Under the pieces are notes generated by a model. The model was not told the DNA's origin. It saw nothing but the letters and a program-made list of their open reading frames with translations, and did no database searches. DNA of 64,000 bases. Source: an archaeon. Lineage in GTDB: Archaea > Thermoproteota > Nitrososphaeria > Nitrososphaerales > Gagatemarchaeaceae. Of the stretch, positions 1 through 8,927 are shown piece by piece; position 1 is the stretch's first letter; each line of letters begins with the position of its first letter. A program made the position numbers and the translations under genes. The DNA lies in NCBI GenBank assembly GCA_021819035.1, contig JAKASL010000001.1, forward strand, positions 949,524-1,013,523, written 5' to 3'.

Positions 1-86
1 GATCATCCCGTGCTGCAGGCGCGTGGGCCGTCTCGCGGCCCTCCTCCCGGCAACTCTTATCTCGCCTTGGGGGGGCACGCAGGGGC

Positions 87-1289
87 GTGGACGAGCGCCT
101 CGTCGAGCTCCTAGGCATCTACGGCCTCAGCGAGAGGGAGGCGCGGACCTTCGTCTTCCTCACCAGGAACGGCGCCTGCGGGGCAGGGGACCTGGCGAGG
201 GCCATCGGGGTCCGGAGGATGGAGGCCTACAGGCTGCTCAAGCGCCTCCTGGAGCGCGGGATAGTGGTCTCCACCGCCGGGAAGCCGATCAAATACCAGG
301 CCGAGGCCCTGGACGCCGTCCTTTCCCTCCTCACAGACGAACAGAAGGGGTTCGTCCGCCGGATGGAGGAGGCTCGTACCGAGCTCTTGGGACTGTGGAG
401 GCAGGTCCCGCGGGCCCCGGTGGAGAGCTTCGAGCAGAGGTTCAGGATAATCCAGGGGAGGGAGCAGATCTACAACGCCATGGCGAAGATGGTCGAGGCG
501 GCCTCCGGATCGCTGGACCTGATCCTCACCAGGAACGACGTCGTCCAGGCCCACGTCCTCGGGATAGGGGACAAGATAGTGGACGCCGCGAAGAGGGGGG
601 TGAAGGTGAGCGCGATGGCCCCCGTGGACGGCGCCACGCTGGAGGCCGCAGACCGCCTGGCGAAGGCTGCGGAGCTGCGCCACTCAGAGGACGCCCCAAG
701 GAGCAGGCTCCTGGTCGCCGACGGCTCGCAGACCCTGGTCTCCCTTGTCCTTGACGACACCAAGGGGGCGAAGAACGACAGGGACGTCGCCATATGGACA
801 GACAGCAGGGACTACGCGGAGACGATGGCGGGGCTCTACAAGGTAGCGTTCGCGAACGCGGAGGACGCGGGGGACAGGCTCGCCCTGGTCCGCGGCCAGG
901 CGAGGTTCGCCGAGAGGACGGCGGCGATGGTCGCCGTGGTCCGCGACGCCCTCTCCGACCGCGGATGGAAGGTCGAGGCCCCGGGGACCATCAGGGGGGC
1001 ATCTGGGAGCGCGTTCGAGTTCGCAGCCGTCCTCTCGGGCCCGCGGAAGCAGAAGTTCGGCCTGGACGTCGTCTTCGGCTCCAAGGGGGGGCAGGTCACG
1101 GAGAAGGTGACCGCCTCTGCCCTGAAGAAGCTCGAGCTGAAGGACGCCGGCCTTGTCATAGTCGCGACCCCGGGGCCGGACGAGCAGACCAAAGGCCTGG
1201 CGAGGCTCCTGGGGGTGTCGGTGGTGGACGGGAGCGACGCCGTCGACGCCGCGGCGGCTGTCAGGGACTCGGTCGCAGGGGGTGCCTAG
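87..1289 (+). CDS. TrmB-family transcriptional regulator
   Basis: Predicted DNA-binding regulator of 400 residues. Residues about 5-65 form a winged helix-turn-helix of the TrmB type (LSEREARTFVFLTRNG, then MEAYRLLKRLLERGI). A coiled region follows, then a PLD-like middle domain at about 115-265 (LDLILTRNDVV, SRLLVADGSQTLVSLV), the usual TrmB sensor layout. The last ~115 residues (from FEFAAVLSGP to GLARLLGVSVVDG) look like a restriction-endonuclease-like fold seen at the end of some archaeal regulators; that part is inference. The GTG start at 87 follows a TATA-like TCTTATC at about 54-61, which fits a leaderless message. TrmB proteins usually sense sugars, but the ligand cannot be read here. 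The 3' end overlaps the opposite-strand gene at 1261-1650 by 29 bases. Confidence 0.85.
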   Translation: MDERLVELLGIYGLSEREARTFVFLTRNGACGAGDLARAIGVRRMEAYRLLKRLLERGIVVSTAGKPIKYQAEALDAVLSLLTDEQKGFVRRMEEARTELLGLWRQVPRAPVESFEQRFRIIQGREQIYNAMAKMVEAASGSLDLILTRNDVVQAHVLGIGDKIVDAAKRGVKVSAMAPVDGATLEAADRLAKAAELRHSEDAPRSRLLVADGSQTLVSLVLDDTKGAKNDRDVAIWTDSRDYAETMAGLYKVAFANAEDAGDRLALVRGQARFAERTAAMVAVVRDALSDRGWKVEAPGTIRGASGSAFEFAAVLSGPRKQKFGLDVVFGSKGGQVTEKVTASALKKLELKDAGLVIVATPGPDEQTKGLARLLGVSVVDGSDAVDAAAAVRDSVAGGA

Positions 1290-1650
1290 CCCCCTCTGCC
1301 ACCTCCGAGTACCCTGTCGTTATCACGATGTAGTCCTTGAGGGCCTTCGTCACGTTGTTGATGGCCAGCATGTCGTTCTTCCTCAGCATCAGGAACGGGA
1401 GGGAGAACGAGATGGAGACGGTGGTGACAGGGAAAGACTCCTCCCCGACAATGGAGACTATCACCTGCTTGTAGGCCGAGTCGAAGGAGGTGGTGTAGAT
1501 GTTCTTCCTTAGGGAGCCCTTCTCGAAGACGAGGATCCACCCCTGCTCTTTCGTCAGCCTGTACCCGAACCCCGTGAAGTGCCGGGCGACCAGGTCCCTC
1601 ACGGTCTTCCTCCCCACGTCGAGGGTGAACGTCTCGGAGTGCTCCCCCAC
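1261..1650 (-). CDS. hypothetical protein, 129 aa
   Basis: Not recognised. The protein alternates beta-like stretches (ESFPVTTVSISFSLPFLML, DYIVITTGYS) with a helical N-terminal part (TVRDLVARHFTGFGYRLT) and has no membrane segment or cysteine pair. The GTG start at 1650 lies about 30 bases after a TATA-like TTTATGAA (about 1676-1683), so it probably has its own promoter facing the zinc-finger protease gene. It converges on the TrmB gene and overlaps its last codons. Codon use is GC3-rich, which favours a real gene. Function unknown. Confidence 0.6.
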   Translation of the reverse strand: MGEHSETFTLDVGRKTVRDLVARHFTGFGYRLTKEQGWILVFEKGSLRKNIYTTSFDSAYKQVIVSIVGEESFPVTTVSISFSLPFLMLRKNDMLAINNVTKALKDYIVITTGYSEVAEGARHPLRPSP

Positions 1651-1773
1651 GACGCCCGAACGGCCGTCGTTAGTTCATAAACCCTGCGGAGAAGTTATCC
1701 GGTCGGCGCCTTCACAACCTTAAAAACAGGGAGAATGGCGGATTTTTCACTTCTTCTCTGGTGAGCTCTTGGT

Positions 1774-2589
1774 TTGAAATGCGACTTCTGCGGCAGGGAC
1801 GAGTCCCTCCCCTTCGTCTGCAACTACTGCGGCGGCGCCTATTGCGCCGACCACAGGCTCCCCGAGGCCCACCAGTGCCTGGGCGACCTCACCCAGAAGC
1901 GGACCGTCACGTCACCCACCCAGTCGACCTTCAGCTGGCAGACGCCGTCGCGCTCCACCCTCTCGCAGCCGCCGAGGCAGGCGAAGGTGTTCTCAGGGGT
2001 CGAGGTCAGGGACATAGTGATCGCCTGGCTGGCCCTGGGGGTCGCCTTCTCCTTCGCCCTGTCCGGGGGCGGGTTCGGCTTCTTCGGAGGGGGGGAGTCC
2101 CCCGCCTACGCCGGGCTGCTGGTAGGCATCTCCCTGGTCACCGTCGGCCCCGGCTTCGTCTTCCACGAGCTCAGCCACAAGTTCGTGGCGCAGAAGTACG
2201 GGTTCTGGGCCGAGTTCAAGATGTGGCCGATGGGGCTGGTCCTCGCCCTGGTCACTTCGCTGATCGGCTTCGTCTTCGCCGCCCCTGGCGCGACCTACAT
2301 CTCTGGGGCGAACATATCGAAGTCGGAGAACGGGAAGATCTCCGTAGCCGGGCCGCTGATGAACGTGACCATCGCCCTCCTCTTCGTCCCCCTCCTGTTC
2401 GCCGGGTCTGGAGTACTCAGGGACGTCGGCTCCATCGGCGTCCCTGTCAACATATTCCTCGCCCTGTTCAACCTCCTCCCCATCGGCCCCCTCGACGGGG
2501 CGAAGGTGATGCGCTGGAACGTGTTCGTCTGGGCGGCCGTCTTCGTCCCCCTGGCCCTCGTCATGGCGTTCCTGTACGGGCTCATCTGA
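1774..2589 (+). CDS. AN1 zinc-finger / site-2 protease (M50) membrane protein
   Basis: Intramembrane zinc metalloprotease of the S2P/M50 family with an N-terminal AN1-type zinc finger. Residues 3-35 carry the C-x2-C-x9-C-x2-C-x4-C-x2-H-x5-H-x-C pattern of AN1 fingers. A Ser/Thr-rich linker (about 40-75) leads to a multi-pass membrane domain with the HELSH zinc-binding motif near residue 131 and the second active-site motif NLLPIGPLDG near 230. S2P enzymes cut membrane-anchored proteins within the bilayer; the finger may recruit a cytosolic partner (inference). The TTG start at 1774 is about 10 bases after GGTGAGC; a TATA-like CCTTAAAAAC sits at about 1718-1727. AN1-S2P fusions are known in archaea; the substrate is unknown. 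Confidence 0.85.
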   Translation: MKCDFCGRDESLPFVCNYCGGAYCADHRLPEAHQCLGDLTQKRTVTSPTQSTFSWQTPSRSTLSQPPRQAKVFSGVEVRDIVIAWLALGVAFSFALSGGGFGFFGGGESPAYAGLLVGISLVTVGPGFVFHELSHKFVAQKYGFWAEFKMWPMGLVLALVTSLIGFVFAAPGATYISGANISKSENGKISVAGPLMNVTIALLFVPLLFAGSGVLRDVGSIGVPVNIFLALFNLLPIGPLDGAKVMRWNVFVWAAVFVPLALVMAFLYGLI

Positions 2590-2631
2590 CCGCGCGGCCG
2601 CCTCCCCTCGGCTCGCGCCGCGGCCCTCCGC

Positions 2632-3636
2632 TCACGGGGTGGGGGCGTCTTCCCTGAGCACCCCACGCGACTTCAGCTCGTCCCAGAGCCCGCGGGGGAC
2701 CCTCTCGCCCAGGGCTTGGGCGTTCTGCTCGACCTCGGAGGGGGACCTGCACCCTATCACGAGGGAGGTCACCGCCCGGTTCGCCAGGACGAACTGGAGG
2801 GCGGCGGCCCTCATGCTGACCTGCGCCTCCCTGCACGCCTCCCCTATCACCCTCGCCCTGTCGAGCACCTGCGGGGGGGCCTGGACGTAGTCGTACGTGG
2901 CCCCCGGCCCCCCTCCGGAGGCCAGTATGCCGCTGTTGAACGCCCCCCCTGCTATCACCCCGATCCTCTTGTCAGCGCAGTAGGGGAAGAACTCGTCCAT
3001 GGCCCCCTGGTCCAGGAGGGTGTACCTCCCTGCGAGGAGGAAGCAGTCGAACTCCCCTGCCTTCGCCAGCTTGAGCGCCGTCTCGTGGCTGTTCAGCCCG
3101 GCCCCGATCGCCCTCACCTCCCCCGCCTCCTTCATCTTCTTCAGCGCCGGGTACGTGCGCCTGATCGCCTCCTCCTCCCTCCCGTCGCAGTCGTGGATGA
3201 AGAGGATGTCGAAGTCCCAGACCCCGAGCCTGGACCTGCTCCCCTCGACCGACCTCCTCACCCCTTCCTCGCTGAAGTCGAACGCCGCCGTCAGGCCGCG
3301 GGTGTCGGACCACTCGGCCCCCGCTTGGGGGCCCTCGCCTTCCGGCATCAGCACGCGCCCCACCTTCGTGGAGATGGTGTACTCGTCCCTCCTCATGCCT
3401 CTGACGGCCTTCCCCATCCTCTCCTCGGACAGCCCCATCCCATAGTACGGCGCCGTGTCCAGGTGCCTGAGCCCCAGCCGGAGGGCGGCCCTCACGGTAG
3501 ACAGGGCTTCCTCTTCGGGGACAGGTGAGAACAGCCCCCCGATGGGCGCCCCGCCGAGCCCCACCCTCCACACCGTGGCCCCGCTCTCGCCTACCCTGAC
3601 CTTGGCGCCGAACCTGGCCTCGCCGGACATGCCCAT
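2632..3636 (-). CDS. Aldo/keto reductase
   Basis: NAD(P)H-dependent oxidoreductase of the AKR superfamily, 334 aa, the normal length for the family. The TIM-barrel signatures are present: HLDTAPYYGMGLSEERMG carries the catalytic Asp and Tyr, ISTKVG the catalytic Lys, and IHDCD stands in the position of the active-site His strand. It most resembles the L-fucose/D-threo-aldose dehydrogenase subgroup, which oxidises sugars to lactones; the substrate is inference. The first Met is about 25 bases after a TATA-like GCTAAAATC (about 3658-3666), so the long start is supported. It is divergent from the LLM oxidoreductase gene; together they occupy a compact oxidoreductase cluster. Confidence 0.88.
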   Translation of the reverse strand: MGMSGEARFGAKVRVGESGATVWRVGLGGAPIGGLFSPVPEEEALSTVRAALRLGLRHLDTAPYYGMGLSEERMGKAVRGMRRDEYTISTKVGRVLMPEGEGPQAGAEWSDTRGLTAAFDFSEEGVRRSVEGSRSRLGVWDFDILFIHDCDGREEEAIRRTYPALKKMKEAGEVRAIGAGLNSHETALKLAKAGEFDCFLLAGRYTLLDQGAMDEFFPYCADKRIGVIAGGAFNSGILASGGGPGATYDYVQAPPQVLDRARVIGEACREAQVSMRAAALQFVLANRAVTSLVIGCRSPSEVEQNAQALGERVPRGLWDELKSRGVLREDAPTP

Positions 3637-3709
3637 GGCCCGGCGGGCGGTTCCGGGGTGATTTTAGCGAATCGGCAAGGTTTTTACTCCCAGGAGGGCG
3701 CTCGCGCCC

Positions 3710-4729
3710 GTGAGCCGAATAGACGCGTCCTTCGGGGTGGCGCTGCCCACCTATGCAGGCGACGCCACCGGCACCCCCGGCGCGGAGGAGTACTGGGGGC
3801 TGTACGACATGACCCTCAACGACGACGTCTCCTGGGAGAGGGTGGCGGGGTTCGCGAAGTCGGCCGAATCCCTGGGGTATGGGTCCCTCTGGTCCCCCGA
3901 CCACTTCTTGCTGGGGAAGGACGGGATGACTTTTGAAGTCTGGACCACCCTGAGCGCGCTATCACAGATCACTAGCAGGGTGGAGCTGGGGACCTGGGTA
4001 GCTTGCAACAACTACAGGAACCCTGCCATCGTGGCGAAGATGGCGTCGTCCCTGGCGCTGATGTCCGGGAACAGGTTCGTCCTCGGCTACGGCGCCGGGT
4101 GGTACCAGCTCGAGTACAAGGCGCTCGGATACGAGTTCCCCCCGCCTGGAAAGAGGGTGGACATGCTGGTCGAGGGGGTCGAGGTGATCCAGGGGCTGAT
4201 GAAAGGAGGGAAGTTCTCCTACAAGGGGAAGTACTACAACATAGACGGGATGGTGAACAACCCGAGGCCGACCAGGAAGGTCCCCCTGCTCATAGGTGGG
4301 TGGGGCCGCCGGGTCATAGGGGTGGCGGCGAAGTACGCCGACGAGTGGGACATAGGCGCCGAGCCCACCTACGCCGAGTACAAGGAGAAGGGGGACCTCC
4401 TCACCGAGGAGCTGAAGAAGAACGGCCGCAGGGCCGACGAAGTCAAGAGGAGCGTCCACGTCCACGTCCTCATAGCCGAGGACGAGGACCAGCTGAGGGA
4501 GAAGAAGAGGCGGGTGATGTCAGTGGTGGACTCCCTGGGGTCGAGCGTCGTCCAGCTCCCTTCGGCCGACTACCGCTTCGAGCTGGACAAGGCAATAGTC
4601 GGGACCCCCTCGCAGGTAAGGGAGAGGCTGAAGAGGTACGTGGACCTCGGGTGCCAGCGCTTCGAGCTGATGTTCATGGACTACCCGAAGTACAAGTCCA
4701 TGGAGCTCTTCTCGTCCACGGTCTTCTAG
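3710..4729 (+). CDS. LLM-class flavin-dependent oxidoreductase
   Basis: Luciferase-like monooxygenase family protein, 339 aa, a TIM-barrel enzyme using FMN or F420. Typical features are VAGFAKSAESLGYGSLWSPD near residue 45, SRVELGTWVACNNYRNP (the family's strand 4 loop), RFVLGYGAGWYQLEYKALG near 125, and VPLLIGGWGRRVIGVAAKYA near 195. In archaea this class is often F420-dependent, but the cofactor cannot be settled by reading. The GTG start at 3710 is preceded by AGGAGG about 12 bases upstream and by a TATA-like GGTTTTTAC. The next gene starts 10 bases downstream on the same strand, so the two are probably co-transcribed. Confidence 0.87.
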   Translation: MSRIDASFGVALPTYAGDATGTPGAEEYWGLYDMTLNDDVSWERVAGFAKSAESLGYGSLWSPDHFLLGKDGMTFEVWTTLSALSQITSRVELGTWVACNNYRNPAIVAKMASSLALMSGNRFVLGYGAGWYQLEYKALGYEFPPPGKRVDMLVEGVEVIQGLMKGGKFSYKGKYYNIDGMVNNPRPTRKVPLLIGGWGRRVIGVAAKYADEWDIGAEPTYAEYKEKGDLLTEELKKNGRRADEVKRSVHVHVLIAEDEDQLREKKRRVMSVVDSLGSSVVQLPSADYRFELDKAIVGTPSQVRERLKRYVDLGCQRFELMFMDYPKYKSMELFSSTVF

Positions 4730-4738
4730 CGGAGCACC

Positions 4739-5641
4739 TTGATCTTCTCGACGAGCAGGCTGCACCCCGAAGCGAGGCGCGCCCTGGCTGGCCTTGGCCT
4801 CGTGGAGGCCTCCGCCGACGGGCGGACGCTGGCTGGGTGCGCCGCCCTCCTCGCCTGGCCCTCGGACATAGACTACGCTGTCCTCGCGAAGATGGCGTCC
4901 CTCAAGGTGATACAGACGATATCCGCGGGGGTGGACGACGTCGACTTTGCGAAGGTCCCGGCCGGGGTCGCTGTCTACTCGAACGCCGGGGCGTACACGG
5001 TCCCGGCCGCGGAGCACGCCTGGGCGCTCCTCCTCGCGGCCGCGAAGGGCGTCGGGGCGAGGTCCCGGACCGAGAACTACATCCTGAGCGGGAGGACCCT
5101 CCTCGTCCTCGGGTGCGGCGCCATAGGGAGCGCGGTGGCGAAGCTCGGGAAGTCTGCCTTCGGGATGAGGACAGTGGGGGTCTCCAGGTCCTTCAGCGCC
5201 CCCGAGGCGTTCGACGCCCGCAGGCCCCCCGAGGAGCTGGAGGGGTCCATCCCCGAGGCAGACGCCATAGTCGACGCCCTCCCCCTGAACAGGGGGACGC
5301 GGTCCGTCCTCGGCTACCGGGCGCTGTCGAAGATGAAGCGCGCCGTGGTCCTGGTGAACGTGGGGAGGGCCGAGACAGTCGACGAGCCCTCGGTGGCGAG
5401 GATCCTGACGGAGAGGCCCGAGACCAGGTACGCCTCGGACGTATTCTGGAGGAGGGGCGGGAAGGAGGACTTCGCCTCCGAGCTCTGGTCCCTCCCCAAC
5501 TTCTACGGGACGTTCCACACGGCTGGGGGGCTCGGGGCTGAGGAGGCGCTGAGGCGCGCCGAGGAGGCAGCCGCGGAGAACCTGAGGCTCGCGCTGACCA
5601 CAGGCCGGGCCCAGAACCTGGTCGACAGGTCTGACTACTAG
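4739..5641 (+). CDS. D-2-hydroxyacid dehydrogenase (NAD(P)-binding)
   Basis: Oxidoreductase of the D-isomer-specific 2-hydroxyacid dehydrogenase family, 300 aa, a little shorter than the usual 310-330. The Rossmann motif LLVLGCGAIGSAVAKLG lies near residues 121-137. VNVGRAETVDEPSV holds the conserved Arg region, and FYGTFHTAGGLGAE carries the catalytic His. The N-terminal catalytic half is short (the variable Gly-rich part begins at LKVIQTISAGVDDV). The TTG start at 4739 is 10 bases after the LLM gene stop, consistent with an operon. Substrate unknown; glyoxylate/hydroxypyruvate or a sugar-derived 2-oxoacid are typical candidates. Confidence 0.83.
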   Translation: MIFSTSRLHPEARRALAGLGLVEASADGRTLAGCAALLAWPSDIDYAVLAKMASLKVIQTISAGVDDVDFAKVPAGVAVYSNAGAYTVPAAEHAWALLLAAAKGVGARSRTENYILSGRTLLVLGCGAIGSAVAKLGKSAFGMRTVGVSRSFSAPEAFDARRPPEELEGSIPEADAIVDALPLNRGTRSVLGYRALSKMKRAVVLVNVGRAETVDEPSVARILTERPETRYASDVFWRRGGKEDFASELWSLPNFYGTFHTAGGLGAEEALRRAEEAAAENLRLALTTGRAQNLVDRSDY

Positions 5642-5648
5642 CCGGCCG

Positions 5649-6776
5649 TCACTGCTTCAGCCTGTACCTCTCGATTACCTTCTCGTCAGGGGTTATGCCA
5701 AGCCCCGGCTTGCTGGGCTGCAGGAACTCCCCGTTCTCGTGCCTGATGGCGTCCCCGGCCAGGCCGTCCCTGAACGGGTTGGGCCTCAGGTGGTACTCTA
5801 TCATCGGCGAGTTCATGGCGAGGGCCGCATGGAGGCTCGCCACGAAGCCTATCCCGCCGGCGGAGTAGTGGGGTATCACGGAAAGGCCGTGGGCCCTGGC
5901 GAGTGTCCCTATCCGCAGCATCTCGGTTATCCCCCCGTTCCAGGCCGCGTCGTTCTGGACGATGTCCACGGCGTGGGACTCGATGAGGTCCCTGTACTCG
6001 TAGAGCGTGTACGCCGTCTCGTACCCAGCGATGGGGACGTCGAGGGTCCTGGCGAGCTCCGCGCTCAGCGCAGGGTGGTCGGTGGAAATGGGCTCTTCGA
6101 AGAAGATTACCCCGAGCTTCTCCAGCTCCCTCCCCATGCGCAGCGCTGAGTTGAAGTCGAACGTGTTGTTCGCGTCCACCGCTATGTCGACCTTGTCCCC
6201 GAACGCCTCCTTGACGCTCCTTATCCGGTTGACGTCCTGGGCCAGGGGGAGCGCGCCTATCTTGATCTTCACCGTGTCGAAGCCCGCCTTCAGGTACCCC
6301 CGCTCCTCCTCTATCAGCGCCGGTATGTCCTTGTCCTTCCTGTAGTACCCCCCTGTGATGTACCCCTTGACCCTCCTCTCGGCCCCCCCGAGGAGCCTGT
6401 AGATCGGGGCCCCGAGCTCCTTGCCGAGCAGGTCCCAGAGCGCGATGTCCACCCCGCTCATGGCGGATATGATCACCCCCCTCCTCCCGAGCCTGAAGGT
6501 GGCCATGTACATCTTCTCCCATATCTGGGTGATGGCAGACGACTCCTCCCCCTTCGCCAGCGGCTGGAGGACCTTCTCCACCGACACCGCCACGGGCTCA
6601 AGGCCTCCGTACGACACGCACTCCCCGTACCCCACCTCCCCGTTGGACGTCTCCACCTTCACGATCGCGATGTCCATCGGGTGCTCCGCACCTCCGACCA
6701 CGGCGAGGGCGTCCCTCTCGTAGAACTCCTCCGTGGGCTGCCCAACCTTTATTGCCTCGACCTTGGAGATCTTCAT
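5649..6776 (-). CDS. Enolase-superfamily (mandelate racemase/MLE) sugar-acid dehydratase
   Basis: Mg2+-dependent dehydratase or racemase, 375 aa, full length. Catalytic landmarks: the KxK base VKIKIG near 170, metal ligands VDANN near 200, FFEEPI near 226 and AGYE near 252, the Asp in VQNDAAWNGG, and IPHYSAGG near 305 with the His partner. The N-terminal cap has GGAEHPMDIAIVKVETSNG. Archaeal arabinonate/xylonate/gluconate dehydratases belong to this group, so a sugar-acid dehydratase is the best guess. The ATG at 6776 lies about 30 bases after a TATA-like GCTTTTAACC. A decayed paralogue lies at 7792-8927. It converges on the hydroxyacid dehydrogenase gene with a 7-base gap. Confidence 0.86.
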   Translation of the reverse strand: MKISKVEAIKVGQPTEEFYERDALAVVGGAEHPMDIAIVKVETSNGEVGYGECVSYGGLEPVAVSVEKVLQPLAKGEESSAITQIWEKMYMATFRLGRRGVIISAMSGVDIALWDLLGKELGAPIYRLLGGAERRVKGYITGGYYRKDKDIPALIEEERGYLKAGFDTVKIKIGALPLAQDVNRIRSVKEAFGDKVDIAVDANNTFDFNSALRMGRELEKLGVIFFEEPISTDHPALSAELARTLDVPIAGYETAYTLYEYRDLIESHAVDIVQNDAAWNGGITEMLRIGTLARAHGLSVIPHYSAGGIGFVASLHAALAMNSPMIEYHLRPNPFRDGLAGDAIRHENGEFLQPSKPGLGITPDEKVIERYRLKQ

Positions 6777-6935
6777 TAGGGTCGCGTAACCCGCATGTGG
6801 TTAAAAGCGATTCAAAGACTATCCCTCTCGAATCCGGCGCAGTACCGGCTTCATCCGATTTTTGTTTATCTAGTGTGGGGGCGGCCGCGGCCCTGACCAA
6901 AGACGAAGAGGGGAAAAGACGACCAGCTGGGAAAC

Positions 6936-7772
6936 ATGAACTATATCACCCCAGAGAAAATCCTTTCCGCCGTCGGCATACCCAAGAAGGGTAGGGCCTA
7001 TTCCCTGTCGCATGTCCTGGACGAGATGATGCCGCTTAATTCATTTCATGGCCCGTTCTTCCTTCAGACCTTCCGCAGGCTCGAAGACGGGCTGAAATTC
7101 TGGGGAGGGAACTTCAGCGCCATCAACGTGCGATTAGAGATGACCGACCAGCACGGCACCCACATCGATTCATTGAACCACGTGTCCCTGGGTTACAGGA
7201 TGTACAACACGGAGGACGGAAGAAAAATCACCACGGAAAAGGGGACGACGAGGCTCGGCATCGAAACGATGCCGCCGCTGATAACCCACGGTGTCTTCAT
7301 CGACGTCGCGCGCCACAGGGGGACAGAAGTGTTGCCAGACGACTACAAGATAGACTTGGGCGCCGTGAAAGAGATAATGGAACAGGAAGGAGTCGCGGAG
7401 CCCGGGAGAGGGGACGTGGTCCTGTTCCGGACGGGCTATGGGAGGCTGTGGGGGCGAGACAACAAGAAGTTCACTGGCCCGCCGCTTCCCGGGATAGACC
7501 TTAGCGTTGCCGAATGGGCAGTGACGCGGGGTTTCTCGGCCATGGGGAGCGACACACAGTCTCTCGAGCACATCTCACGCACGGACCCGCCGACGGGTCA
7601 CGTGGAGCCGGTCCACCAGACCTTGATCGTAAGGAACGGGATACACATAATCGAAAACTTGATGCTGGAAGAGCTGTCGAAGGACAAGGTGAACGAGTTT
7701 CTTTTCGTGTGCCTCCCGCTGAAGATACGGGGAGGTTCAGGGTCTCCGATAAACGCGGTCGCAGTGGTATAA
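6936..7772 (+). CDS. Cyclase-family metal-dependent hydrolase
   Basis: Protein of the cyclase (kynurenine-formamidase-like) family, 278 aa. The family metal-binding signature HGTHIDSLNH is at residues about 72-81; a second conserved block (GDVVLFRTGYGRLWG) and GSDTQSLEH follow in the usual order. Members hydrolyse amide, lactone or isatin-type bonds with a divalent metal. A sugar-lactone role is possible given the sugar-acid enzymes on both sides, but that is inference. The ATG at 6936 is downstream of a TATA-like GTTTATCTA near 6866. This gene begins a stretch of lower GC and more mixed third-codon use, unlike the first 6.8 kb. Confidence 0.75.
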   Translation: MNYITPEKILSAVGIPKKGRAYSLSHVLDEMMPLNSFHGPFFLQTFRRLEDGLKFWGGNFSAINVRLEMTDQHGTHIDSLNHVSLGYRMYNTEDGRKITTEKGTTRLGIETMPPLITHGVFIDVARHRGTEVLPDDYKIDLGAVKEIMEQEGVAEPGRGDVVLFRTGYGRLWGRDNKKFTGPPLPGIDLSVAEWAVTRGFSAMGSDTQSLEHISRTDPPTGHVEPVHQTLIVRNGIHIIENLMLEELSKDKVNEFLFVCLPLKIRGGSGSPINAVAVV

Positions 7773-7791
7773 TCCTCCGCGGTTCAGCCAG

Positions 7792-8927
7792 CTAACGCCC
7801 TACTAGGAGCTTGCTCATCCTCTTCTGGTTTATCTCCAAGTTCAGGCCTGGCCCGCTCGGTACTTCTAGGTACCCCTTGCTGAACCTTTCGATCGGCCTG
7901 TCGACAATGTCCGTGTGCAACGGATTTGGAAGAAAATAGATTTCATAATTCATGAAGAGCGCCCTCGGAAGGACAGGCGCCAACTGCAGGCTCGCCGCCC
8001 TGCAGCCGGGTCCTGACAGCCCGACGTGGAACGTTATTGGGATGAAGGCAGAGGCCGTGGCGGTTATCTTTCTAGCTTCGGAGATTCCCCCAACCCTGGC
8101 GATGTCGGGTTGGATTATGTCGACTGCGCCTTGCGTCATAAAATCCCTGTAATTGTAACGCCCGAACAGACCCTCGCTCCCGCACACAGAGATATCCAGG
8201 GCCTTGACGACGCTGACATAGCTACGAATGTCGTCTGGCGGAACCGGCCCTTCGAACCACAGGCACTCGTACTTCTCGAACTTCCGTCCCACCTGATGGC
8301 TGAGGCGACGTTGAACGCCGAGTCCGCGTCAACCATGATATCGACACCGTACCCAAGAGCGTCCCGCACCCCTTTCAGCACTTCGACGTCTTTTTCGCCT
8401 CTCCCCACTTTTATCTTGACCTGGTCGTGCCTCTCCTCGACGAGTTTGGTGGCGGTGTCGACGACGGCCTTGGCGTTGCCATAGAGTATCGACGACGCGT
8501 AAGCCTTCACCCGCTTTTCGTGCGCACCCCCCAGCAGCTTGTAGACAGGCACCCTGAAGTGCTTACCCGCGATGTCCCAGAGCGCGATGTCAACGCCTGA
8601 AATCGCTTCGATGGAGAATCCCTCGGAGCCCCCCTGGTCCTGAGGGTGTGCAGCATCCTCTCTCAGAGCACCTCGATGTCCAACGGGTCTTAGTTCGTCA
8701 GGAGCGGTCTGAACAGTCTCTCTATGATTGCGGCGGACGCTTCGGGAACTTCTCTTACAATCGAGTCCCCCACCCGACGACCCCTTCATCCGTCGTTATC
8801 TTCACGAGCGCCGAGTAGTAACCTGCGTTGCAATCCCCGCCAGACGTTCTTCGTAGGGGAGGCGCCCGCTCAGATTTTCCTTCCTAGGAACTGCGAGAGG
8901 GAACGCCTCGACTTTTGTTATTTTCAC
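7792..8927 (-). pseudogene. Decayed enolase-superfamily dehydratase
   Basis: Remnant of a second mandelate racemase/MLE-type gene, readable over its full ~378-codon length only by changing frame. It starts at a GTG (8927-8925) overlapping the upstream alcohol dehydrogenase stop by four bases. Pieces in order: VKITKVEAFPLAVPRKENL; DCNAGYYSALVKITTDEG; DSIVREVPEASAAIIERL; DPLDIEVL; FSIEAISGVDIALWD; QVKIKVG, DADSAFN; then ECLWFEGP, GSEGLFG, IQPDIARVGG, ITFHVGLSG. Single-base indels fall near 8845, 8770, 8633 and 8299, and in-frame stops are at 8692-8690 and 8665-8663. The catalytic landmarks are still visible, so decay is recent, or the assembly has several local errors. Confidence 0.8.

Noticed and set aside
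23..754. Long open frame overlapping the TrmB gene in another frame
   Set aside because: High-GC shadow: Arg/Gly/Pro-rich composition with no start context; TrmB in the other frame has clear motifs.
4003..5541. 512-codon open frame across the LLM oxidoreductase and dehydrogenase genes
   Set aside because: Same strand, out of frame, no domain; both underlying genes are intact and motif-bearing.
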